From Streptomyces actuosus (GTDB lineage Bacteria > Actinomycetota > Actinomycetes > Streptomycetales > Streptomycetaceae), in the NCBI RefSeq assembly GCF_016921115.1, contig NZ_JAFFZS010000032.1, positions 1-64,000 on the forward strand: a DNA stretch of 64,000 nucleotides, in the 5' to 3' direction. Position numbers and translations under genes: made by a program. Below the pieces are notes generated by a model. The model was not told the DNA's origin. It saw nothing but the letters and a program-made list of their open reading frames with translations, and made no database searches. Of this stretch, positions 43,974-51,260 are shown piece after piece. How positions within the stretch are numbered: position 1 is the first letter of the stretch; every line of letters starts with the position of its first letter.

Positions 43974-45233
43974 TCATGGGCCGGGCACCGGTGGCCGGGC
44001 CGCCGCCTCGACGGCGGTGCGCACCCGTTCGGGGAGTTCCCGCTCGGCGAAGCCGGACATGCGCTCCAGCCAGGTCTCGCCCAGCAGTTCGTCGGCGGCT
44101 TCGCTCACCCCGTAGCACAGGTAGTAGCGCCGCAGCGGGCTGACGCCCAGGCAGGTGAGGGCCGAATAGAGGGAGTTGAGGACGAGCCGGTGGGCGGTCT
44201 GCCAGTACGGTTCGCTGACGGTGATACCGCTGTGGTGGGCCGCGGTGTGGAAGGCGTTGGGCACCGGACGGTCGTCGGTGGGGGCCGTGGCCGACCCCAG
44301 GGCGCCCAGTGTCTCGTCGGTGATCAGACCCGTCGCGGTGAACGCTTCGGCGGCGCCCCGGCAGCGGGCGAACGCCGCGGCCCAGTGCGCCAGCACGGGC
44401 GAGCCGGGCGGAGCCCCGGCGGAGCCGGGGGCCGACGGATCCCGGGCGACGGCGGAGGCCGACGGCTCCTGGGGAACGGCGGCGGACAGTGGCTGCTCGG
44501 CGACGGCGGCGGCGAAGAACTCCCGGTCCCTCGCGTACCGTTCGCGGAATGCGGCCCGCAGGTCGGTGCGCCCGCCGACCGCCGACATCACGCCCTCGGC
44601 GTGCGAACGGTAGGGCAGCGTGCCCACGCCCAGCCCGTACGGATGGCCGCGGGCCAGCAGGGCGAGCACCCGCGTCACCAGGCGCAGGACGTCCGTGCCG
44701 TCCGCGCCGGTACCGTCCCCGGCGTCCGCCGGACCGGTGCCGAGCCCCGGTGCCGGGGGGTCCGGTACGGCGCCCACGCTGTGCAGCAGCGGGGACAGCA
44801 GATGGGACGACAGCTGGTCTCGGGCGTCGACCAGGGCGGGCGTCCAGCCCGGCGGGGGTCCGGTCTCCTCGTCCACTTCCACCACGCCCTGGGCGCGCAG
44901 CGGCGGATGGGGCGGCGGGACGTTCTCCCAGCGGCCCAGCTCCGCGGCCCGCGCCCGGTAGGCCACCTCGTCGGGGGCGGTCGCGGGCAACGACCGGGCG
45001 GCCCGGCCGGCCAGCGCCGCGAAGTCGTCCAGAAGCAGGGTGTTGCTGGCCAGGGGACGCAGGGTGATCCGCAGGTGGGAGCCGCCCAGCCAGCCCCGGC
45101 GCACATGCGCCAGCGGCACCCACTGCCGTGCCGTCAACTCCCGGAGCGGACCGGCCAGCAGGCGCAGCAGCGGCAGCGGGTCCGTCGAGTGATCGTGGAC
45201 CCGTACGATGCGGGTCCGTCCGGGCAGATCCAC
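43974..45233 (-). CDS. Thiopeptide [4+2] pyridine-synthase-like protein (TbtD-like, LanB C-terminal superfamily)
   Basis: 419 residues. It is distantly related to the SpaB_C domain (RGWLGGSHLRITLRPLASNT near residue 40) but has the C-terminal half seen in thiopeptide pyridine synthases: AHRLVLNSLYSALTCLGVSP followed by LRRYYLCYGVSEAADELLGE. Such enzymes join two dehydroalanines of the core by formal cycloaddition and release the leader. The GTG at 45233 is chosen because GGAGGAG lies about 8 bases upstream; longer frames up to 45329 lack a site. It is the first enzyme gene after the precursor (147 bp spacing). The assignment to pyridine synthase rather than a second SpaB_C-type protein is moderately certain. 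Confidence 0.72.
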   Translation of the reverse strand: MDLPGRTRIVRVHDHSTDPLPLLRLLAGPLRELTARQWVPLAHVRRGWLGGSHLRITLRPLASNTLLLDDFAALAGRAARSLPATAPDEVAYRARAAELGRWENVPPPHPPLRAQGVVEVDEETGPPPGWTPALVDARDQLSSHLLSPLLHSVGAVPDPPAPGLGTGPADAGDGTGADGTDVLRLVTRVLALLARGHPYGLGVGTLPYRSHAEGVMSAVGGRTDLRAAFRERYARDREFFAAAVAEQPLSAAVPQEPSASAVARDPSAPGSAGAPPGSPVLAHWAAAFARCRGAAEAFTATGLITDETLGALGSATAPTDDRPVPNAFHTAAHHSGITVSEPYWQTAHRLVLNSLYSALTCLGVSPLRRYYLCYGVSEAADELLGETWLERMSGFAERELPERVRTAVEAAARPPVPGP

Positions 45234-45380
45234 GCGAGACTCCTCCGGGAGGGGCGCGGGGGGACCCTGGTGGACCGTGGTCCCCCCGCCGTGATGAGCG
45301 TTGTTCGAGCCGGCCGGCGGCCGGCGCACACATGAGCCCGGGCTGAGGACCGGACCGCAAGCGCCGTCAGTGCCGGACGG

Positions 45381-45587
45381 TCAGCAGCAGCAGCACGACG
45401 AGGACGAGGAGATGGAGGCGGCGTCCAGCGCGGCGCCGTCGACCACGTCCTCCGCGTCGTCCACGAACTCCGCGTTGTTGATGATGATCGACGCGCCCAT
45501 CTCGGGCAGCGCCACCGCGTCGTTCACGTCGAGGACCTTCAGGTCCTCCAGGTCGAAGGCGGCGAACTCGGTCGCGGTCTGGCTCAT
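45381..45587 (-). CDS. Thiopeptide/azole RiPP precursor peptide ending in Ser5-Cys4
   Basis: 68 residues. The N-terminal part is an acidic leader with the pattern FDLEDLKVLDVNDAVALPEM followed by GAS (31-33), which closely resembles thiopeptide leaders; lactazole's leader ends ALPENGA before the core serine. A further acidic stretch (38-57) leads to the C-terminal SISSSSSCCCC (58-68). The cysteines would become thiazoles and the serines dehydroalanines or oxazoles. An AAGGGA site lies about 10 bases upstream of the ATG. It is the first gene of the leftward maturation operon. It may belong to the family I recall as thiazolylpeptide-type bacteriocin precursors (TIGR03892). The core boundary is uncertain: after GA (Ser33) or before Ser58. 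Confidence 0.88.
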   Translation of the reverse strand: MSQTATEFAAFDLEDLKVLDVNDAVALPEMGASIIINNAEFVDDAEDVVDGAALDAASISSSSSCCCC

Positions 45588-46263
45588 GTCGCATGTTCCC
45601 TTCGTGGTGTCCGTCGGACCCGCCCGCAGCGTGAGCGGGACGCGTCCGTGAGATCGCTCCGGCCGGCACGGTCCAGGTGCGTCAGGTGCCGTCCGGACGG
45701 GCAGGCCGCCGGGGACGTGCCGGACGGCGGCACGTCGAAGACGGCCCGCCGGCCGGCACGGGCCGATCCGGAGCGGTGCTCATCGTGGGCGACCGCGTCA
45801 CACCGCAACAAGGCCTGCCGGGCGGCAGCAAACTGCGGATCACCGGCCGGATCTGCAGCTTGGTGCCAGGCGGCTCCCGGGCGGCCCGAACCGCTGGACG
45901 CCGGCCTGCGACGTGGGCATCGTCGGTCCGCGTACCGGGCGCCGCACGCACCTGTGCACCGGTCCGTGTTCCGTCACCGCCCGCGGGTCCGCACCATCGC
46001 CCGCACCTGTGCACCTCCACCACCCGCGCCTTTGCACCTCAGGGCCGCCGTCCGCGTGTTCGGCGCTGGCGGGGCGCACACCGTTCCGGTGCGCGCGAGG
46101 ACCGGGCGCGCGGGCCGGGGCGGACACGGGCCGGGCGGCGCGGATCCCGGGACGGTGCGCGCACCGGCGGACGCCGGCCGGCGCCGCGCCGCGGGGTGCC
46201 GCCCGGTGCGACCGGACGGCTCGGGGTCGCCTCCGGGCGCCGACCAACAGGGAAGGGAGCACG
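45588..46263. promoter_or_regulatory. Divergent control region of the RiPP locus
   Basis: 676 bp between the precursor gene (leftward) and the export/protease genes (rightward). It must hold both promoters. No gene is supported in it; the open frame running into the ABC gene from 45648 has an arginine/proline-rich translation and no start signal. It contains two identical 14-base repeats plus a diverged third copy, listed separately. Confidence 0.55.
45947..46015. repeat. Two identical CGCACCTGTGCACC repeats, candidate regulator sites
   Basis: The 14-base word CGCACCTGTGCACC occurs at 45947-45960 and again at 46002-46015, start points 55 bp apart; a partial third copy (CGCCTTTGCACC) lies near 46027-46038. 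The word contains the dyad GTGCAC and a GGTGCACAGGTGC-like reverse complement. Exact repetition in a divergent promoter region suggests an operator for one of the LuxR-type regulators at the locus edge. Confidence 0.5.
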
Positions 46264-46335
46264 ATGACCGAGGGCCACACGATCGGTCCACGGCCGAACG
46301 GCCGTGCCGCGCGCGGGACGGGGACGCCCGCATGA
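46264..46335 (+). CDS. Tiny 23-codon ORF translationally coupled to the ABC transporter gene
   Basis: ATG at 46264 follows a strong GGGAAGGGAGC ribosome site and reads 23 codons (MTEGHTIGPRPNGRAARGTG then TPA) to a TGA that overlaps the ABC ATPase ATG by 4 bases (ATGA). The ATPase gene itself has no independent ribosome site, so this small ORF probably delivers ribosomes to it. Whether the peptide has a function of its own is unknown. Confidence 0.5.
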   Translation: MTEGHTIGPRPNGRAARGTGTPA

Positions 46336-47534
46336 TCGCCGCGCGAGGACTGGAGCGCACCTTCCCCGGCAGGCACGGCGCGGTGGAGGCGGTCCGCGGG
46401 GTGGACCTGGACGTCGCCGAGGGCGAGGTACTGGGTCTGCTGGGCCGCAACGGCGCCGGGAAGACCACCACCGTGCGGATGCTGACGACGCTGCTGGACC
46501 CGACCGCCGGGACCGCCCGGGTCGCGGGCCACGACGTGGTCACCGAGCGCCGCGAGGTACGGCGGCGGATCGGCCTGGTCGGTCAGGGCGGTGCCGCGGG
46601 CAGCGAGCACCGGGTCGTCGACGAACTGCGCACCCAGGCGCGGCTGCACGGCCTGGGCCGCCGCGAGGCCGCCGAGCGCGCCGCGCGGATGTGCGCGGAC
46701 TTCGGCCTGGAGGGTCTGGAGCACCGGCTGGCCAAGACCCTTTCGGGCGGGCAGCGGCGCCGACTGGACATCGCCCTGGGCCTGGTGTCGCGGCCGCAGG
46801 TGCTCTTCCTCGACGAGCCGACCGCCGGCCTGGACCCGCACAGCCGGGCCGCCGTGTGGGAGCACGTGCGCTCGCTGCGCACCGAACACGGCGTGACGGT
46901 CTTCCTCACCACGCACTACCTGGACGAGGCCGACCAGATCTGCGACCGGATCACCGTCGTCGACGAGGGCCGCGTGATCGCCGACGACACCCCCGAGGCG
47001 CTCAAGGACGCCACCGCCGGAGACACCGTGGTCATCGCCACCCGGCAGGTCGCCGAGGCCGCCGTCGCCGTCGGCCGCGCCGTGCCCGGGGGCCGGGTGG
47101 ACAAGGCCGCCGACGCGGTGCAGGTGCGGGTCGTCGAGGCCCGCCGCCGGCTCGCCGACATCCTGCGGGAGCTGGACCACGCGGGCGTGGACGTCGAGTC
47201 GGTCCTCGTGAAACGGCCGTCCCTGGACGACGTGTTCCTCACCCTGACCGGACGCTCGATGCATGAGCAGCACGCACAGCCGGACCAGAACGAGCCGCGG
47301 GAGCGGCGGGGGCAGCGCGGGGGCGGCGGCACGTCCCGTACGGCCTCCGAGGCAGCCGAATCCCCCGAGCCCGCCGGCGGCACCGGGGCCGCCACGGCCT
47401 CCGACGGGCCCGCACCCGGCACAGCCGCCCGCCCCGTGCCCGCGGCGAGGGCCGCGTCCCCCGCCGCGGCCGGCGCGGCGGCCCGACCGGCGGCGACCGG
47501 GACCGCCACGGCCACCCCCCGGGAGGACCAGTGA
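46332..47534 (+). CDS. ABC transporter ATP-binding protein (DrrA-type) of the RiPP locus
   Basis: 400 residues. Residues about 1-310 are an ABC ATPase with Walker A GRNGAGKTTT, signature LSGGQRRRLDIALGL and Walker B VLFLDEPTAGLDP, plus the C-terminal domain of drug/antibiotic exporters (VLVKRPSLDDVFLTLTGRS). The last about 90 residues are Ala/Pro/Gly-rich and disordered. It pairs with the permease gene that overlaps it by 4 bases; together they likely export the mature peptide or give self-protection. The ATG at 46332 overlaps the stop of a 23-codon ORF. Confidence 0.92.
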   Translation: MIAARGLERTFPGRHGAVEAVRGVDLDVAEGEVLGLLGRNGAGKTTTVRMLTTLLDPTAGTARVAGHDVVTERREVRRRIGLVGQGGAAGSEHRVVDELRTQARLHGLGRREAAERAARMCADFGLEGLEHRLAKTLSGGQRRRLDIALGLVSRPQVLFLDEPTAGLDPHSRAAVWEHVRSLRTEHGVTVFLTTHYLDEADQICDRITVVDEGRVIADDTPEALKDATAGDTVVIATRQVAEAAVAVGRAVPGGRVDKAADAVQVRVVEARRRLADILRELDHAGVDVESVLVKRPSLDDVFLTLTGRSMHEQHAQPDQNEPRERRGQRGGGGTSRTASEAAESPEPAGGTGAATASDGPAPGTAARPVPAARAASPAAAGAAARPAATGTATATPREDQ

Positions 47535-48298
47535 CCCCCCAGCCCGTCAACGACGCCCTCGCGGTGTTCCAGCGGTCCCTGCGCTACACCGTCCGCAACC
47601 CCGCCTGGGTCGCCGTGGGCCTGATCCAGCCCACCCTGTACCTGGTGTTCTTCGGGCCGCTGCTGCTCAAGCTGTCCCAGGGGCCCGGCTTCGACCACGC
47701 CGACTCCTGGAGCGTCTTCGTCCCCGGGCTCCTCGTCCAGCAGGCCATGTTCAGCTGCATCTTCGTCGGCATCGGCATCCTCAACGAGCGGCGCGCCGGC
47801 GTCCTGGACCGCATGCGGGTCAGCCCCGCCCACAAGACCGCCCTGCTGGCCGGGCGGGTCGCCCGGGACGTCGTCGTCCTGCTGGTGCAGGCGAGCGTGC
47901 TGGTGCTGGGCGCGGTCGCCGTCGGTCTGCGGGCCTCCCTGCCCGGCGTGCTGCTGGCCGTCCTGCTCGTCGGTGTCCTCGCGGCCGGCATGTCCTCGCT
48001 GTCCTACGGTCTCGCCCTGCGCATGGGCCAGGAGGAGGCGTACAGCGGCGTGCTCAACGCCGTGACCCTGCCGGTGCTGCTGCTGTCGGGGATCCTGCTG
48101 CCGATGTCCCTGGCCCCCACGTGGCTGGCCTGGCTGTCCCGGATCAACCCGCTCACCCACGTCGTGACCGCCGAACGCCACCTGTTCGCGGGCGACCTCG
48201 ACAGCGGGCGGGTGCTCCTCGGCGCCGGCCTGGCCGTCCTGCTGGTGCTGGTCGCCGGGCGGTTCGGCATCCGCGCGATGCAGGACACCGCCCGATGA
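47531..48298 (+). CDS. ABC-2 type permease of the RiPP exporter
   Basis: 255 residues with six hydrophobic segments of the ABC-2/DrrB family. The typical cytoplasmic ERRAGVLDRMRVSPAHK loop follows the second helix, and LSRINPLTHVVTAERHLFAG lies before the last helix. It forms the membrane part of the exporter with the preceding ATPase. Start and stop both overlap the neighbouring genes by 4 bases, so the ATPase, permease and two M16 peptidase genes form one tightly coupled operon. Confidence 0.92.
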   Translation: MTPQPVNDALAVFQRSLRYTVRNPAWVAVGLIQPTLYLVFFGPLLLKLSQGPGFDHADSWSVFVPGLLVQQAMFSCIFVGIGILNERRAGVLDRMRVSPAHKTALLAGRVARDVVVLLVQASVLVLGAVAVGLRASLPGVLLAVLLVGVLAAGMSSLSYGLALRMGQEEAYSGVLNAVTLPVLLLSGILLPMSLAPTWLAWLSRINPLTHVVTAERHLFAGDLDSGRVLLGAGLAVLLVLVAGRFGIRAMQDTAR

Positions 48299-49623
48299 GC
48301 GCCCCGGCCGCGCCCGCACGGCCCGCGGCCGGGCGTGGCGAGCAGCTCCGCCTGCGTCTGGACAACGGCCTGCGCGTCGTCGTCACCGAGGACCACGACG
48401 CACCCGCCGTCGCCGTCGCCGTCACCTACGACGTCGGGTTCCGCTCCGAGCCCGAGGGGCGCAGCGGATTCGCCCACCTCTTCGAGCACCTCATGTTCGA
48501 GGGCAGCGAACACGTCGGACGCGGCGCGCACGCCCGTCTCGTGCAGGCGGCCGGCGGCATCTTCAACGGAACCACCCACCGCGACCACACCGCGTACTAC
48601 CAGGTGGTGCCGGCCGAGGCCCTGGAACGGGTGCTGTTCCTGGAGGCCGACCGGATGCGCGCGCCCCGCATCACCGAGGAGACCCTCGCCCACCAGATCG
48701 CGGTGGTGCGCGAGGAGGTGCGCCGCAACATCACCGGCCGGCCCTACGGCGGCTTCCCGTGGGTGCAGCTGCCGCCCGCCGTCTTCACCACCTTCGCCAA
48801 CACCCACAACGGGTACGGCGACCTGGCCGACCTCCGGGCGAGCCGCCCCGACGACTTCGCCGCCTTCTTCGACACGTACTACGCACCCGGCAACGCGGTG
48901 CTCACCGTGGTCGGCGCCGTCGACGCCGACCGCTGCGCGGAGGCGATAGACCGCCACTTCGGCCCGCTGCCCGCCCGTCCCGTCCCGCCGCGTACCCGGT
49001 TCGGCGAGCCGGAGCCGACCGCGGACCGGCTCGACGTCCACGACGTGCCGGGGCTGCCCCTGCCCGCCCTCGCTCTGGGCCTGCGCCTGCCCGACCCGGT
49101 CGCCGATCCCGACGGCTACCGGGCGGCCACCGTGCTCGGGGCGCTGCTCGGCGACGGCGAGACGTCCCTGCTGCACCGCACCGTCGTCCGCGAACGCCGA
49201 CTCGCCACGTTCGTGCACGCCGGTGCCGGGCTGACCGGCGTGCCCTGGGAGGTCCGCGACCCGGACGTGTTCGTGATCCGCGCCATGACCCCCACCGAGC
49301 ACACCGCCGAGGCCGTGACGGACGCCGCCTTCGAGGCCCTTCGGCGGCTCGCCGACAGCGGCCCCGACCCGGCCGCGCTCACCCGTGCCTCCGCCCGGCT
49401 CGCCACCGAGCAGTACCTGCCCCTGGACCGGCTCGGCTCCCGCGCCCGCGCCCACGGCCGCTTCGAGCTCCACCACGGTGACGCGGCCCTCGCCGACCGG
49501 CTCCCCGGCAGCCTGCTGCGGACCACGCCCCGGCAGATCACCGACGCCGCGACCGCGCTGGCCGGCCGGCACCGCCGCGGCGTGCTGCTGCGCCCGGCAC
49601 CCACCCACGGAGGCCGAGGATGA
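48295..49623 (+). CDS. M16-family zinc peptidase, catalytic subunit
   Basis: 442 residues. The inverted zinc motif H-x-x-E-H is at 61-65 (HLFEH), with the additional glutamate ligand in VREEVRR (about 140-141). This is the catalytic half of a two-subunit M16B peptidase; the partner is the next gene. Position in the RiPP export operon suggests removal of the precursor leader or trimming of follower residues. No signal peptide is visible, so it is cytoplasmic. Coupled by ATGA overlaps on both sides. Confidence 0.93.
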   Translation: MSAPAAPARPAAGRGEQLRLRLDNGLRVVVTEDHDAPAVAVAVTYDVGFRSEPEGRSGFAHLFEHLMFEGSEHVGRGAHARLVQAAGGIFNGTTHRDHTAYYQVVPAEALERVLFLEADRMRAPRITEETLAHQIAVVREEVRRNITGRPYGGFPWVQLPPAVFTTFANTHNGYGDLADLRASRPDDFAAFFDTYYAPGNAVLTVVGAVDADRCAEAIDRHFGPLPARPVPPRTRFGEPEPTADRLDVHDVPGLPLPALALGLRLPDPVADPDGYRAATVLGALLGDGETSLLHRTVVRERRLATFVHAGAGLTGVPWEVRDPDVFVIRAMTPTEHTAEAVTDAAFEALRRLADSGPDPAALTRASARLATEQYLPLDRLGSRARAHGRFELHHGDAALADRLPGSLLRTTPRQITDAATALAGRHRRGVLLRPAPTHGGRG

Positions 49624-51020
49624 CCACCGCCGCCACGCCAGGGACCACCCCGCCGGCTCCCCCGCGCGCCGAAGCCGGCCACCCGCCCGCCGGGCTGCCC
49701 CCGCTCGGCAGCCCGCTGCCCGTGCGGCCGCCGGACGCCGTGACCCGCACCGCCGGGAACGGTCTCCGGGTGATCGCCGTGCGGCGACCCGCCGTACCGC
49801 TCGCCGAACTGCGGCTGCACATCCCCTTCGACGGCGGGCCCGCCGAACTCGGCGCCACCGCCGAGGTACTGGCCGCCACCCTGCTCGGCGGCGCCGCCGG
49901 ACCGCCCGCCCTGGACCGGACCGCCGTCGACGACCGCGTCGCCGACGCCGGCGGACGCCTCGGGGTGCGGGTCGACCCGGAGGGCCTGGAGGTGTCCGGC
50001 ACCGCCCTCGAAGGCGGACTGCCCGGGCTGCTGGACGTCCTGGGCCGCTGCCTGGCCGCCCCGGCGCTCGACCCGGCCGACGTCACCGCCGAACGCGACC
50101 GTCTGCTGCGCCGCATCGAGGTGGCCCGCGGCGCACCCCGCCACGTGGTCCGCGAGGCGCTGCTGCTCCGCGCCTTCGGCGGCCATCCGATCACCCGGGA
50201 GACCCCGCGGGCGGACCTGGTGGCCGCCGTGGAACCCGCGGCCGTCGCCCGCCTGGCCGCGGACCGCGTGGTGCCGCGCGGATCCGTCCTGGCCGTCGTC
50301 GGCAGCGGCGAGCCGGAGGCGACGGCAGATCTCGTCTGCGTGGCGCTCGCGGACTGGCGAGCCGACCGTCCCGTGACCGGGCCCACCGCGCCGCCCCCGC
50401 TGCGCACCGGCCCCGTGACCGTGCTGGCCCGTCCCGGCGCCCGTCAGGCGCAGATCCGGCTCGCCGCGGACGCCCCGCCACGTACCGACCCCGACTACGA
50501 GGCCCTGGTGGTCGCCAACATGGTGTTCGGCGGCTTCTTCTCCTCCCGGCTCGTCGGCGAACTGCGCGAACGGCACGGCTGGACCTACCAGGCCCAGTCC
50601 CGCCTGTCGGAGCACGCCGGCCGACGCGGCTCACTGCTGGTGGAGTTCGACACCGACCCGGACGCCGCGGGAGCGGCCCTGCGGGTGACGCACGATCAAC
50701 TGACGGCGGTGGTCGGCGCGGTGCCGCCGACCGCGGAAGAGGTGCTCGCGGCCCGGTCCCACGCGGCCGGTCTCACCGCCCTGTCGCTGTCCGGGCGGCG
50801 CGGCCTGGCACGCCTGCTCGTCGCCCTCTACCGGGCCGGACTCGACCACCGGTGGCTGCCGGGCCACCTGCACCGGCTGCGCACCGTCGACCCCGACGCC
50901 GTCCGTGATGCCGCCCACCGCCTCGCCCCCGGCCGCTTCACCGGCGTGGTGTCCGGGGACCCGGACGTCCTGGAACCCCAGCTCGCCGCACTCCCCGAGG
51001 GCTGGTCCCCGGCCCCCTGA
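49620..51020 (+). CDS. M16-family peptidase, non-catalytic partner subunit
   Basis: 466 residues with the M16 fold but no H-x-x-E-H; the equivalent region reads AELGATAEVLAATLL. It keeps the R/Y-bearing loop typical of the regulatory subunit, in FFSSRLVGELRERHGWTYQA, which completes the active chamber of the catalytic partner. Together with the preceding gene it forms a heterodimeric M16 peptidase of the kind seen in several RiPP clusters. A Pro/Ala-rich N-terminal about 35 residues precedes the fold. It is the last gene of the export operon. Confidence 0.91.
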   Translation: MTTAATPGTTPPAPPRAEAGHPPAGLPPLGSPLPVRPPDAVTRTAGNGLRVIAVRRPAVPLAELRLHIPFDGGPAELGATAEVLAATLLGGAAGPPALDRTAVDDRVADAGGRLGVRVDPEGLEVSGTALEGGLPGLLDVLGRCLAAPALDPADVTAERDRLLRRIEVARGAPRHVVREALLLRAFGGHPITRETPRADLVAAVEPAAVARLAADRVVPRGSVLAVVGSGEPEATADLVCVALADWRADRPVTGPTAPPPLRTGPVTVLARPGARQAQIRLAADAPPRTDPDYEALVVANMVFGGFFSSRLVGELRERHGWTYQAQSRLSEHAGRRGSLLVEFDTDPDAAGAALRVTHDQLTAVVGAVPPTAEEVLAARSHAAGLTALSLSGRRGLARLLVALYRAGLDHRWLPGHLHRLRTVDPDAVRDAAHRLAPGRFTGVVSGDPDVLEPQLAALPEGWSPAP

Positions 51021-51260
51021 CCCCGGCCGGGGGCGTCCGGCCGGGCGGCCCCGGCACCCGCGCGGGGGGGGCGCCCGGTGCCGGGCACGTCGACGGTTCG
51101 GGGGGCTGACGGCGAGGGCTGACGCCCGTCGGCGCGAGGACTCCGATGGCGGAGCCGTCGGCGCGGGACGGTACCGTCCGGGCGAGGGGATCCGCCGGGG
51201 TGCCGGTGCGCGCAGTGCGTGCCGCGGGCCCGGCCACGACGACGCCGGCGCAGGGGAGCC

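Noticed and set aside
32000..45587. Class I lanthipeptide cluster
   Set aside because: LanB-type parts are present, but there is no LanC cyclase. The YcaO, SagB-type and RRE proteins plus the Ser/Cys-terminal precursor indicate a thiopeptide/azole pathway.
45648..46331. Upstream extension of the ABC ATPase frame
   Set aside because: It is open by high GC only, reads Arg/Pro-rich and lacks start signals; the ATG at 46332 coupled to the small ORF fits the protein family start.
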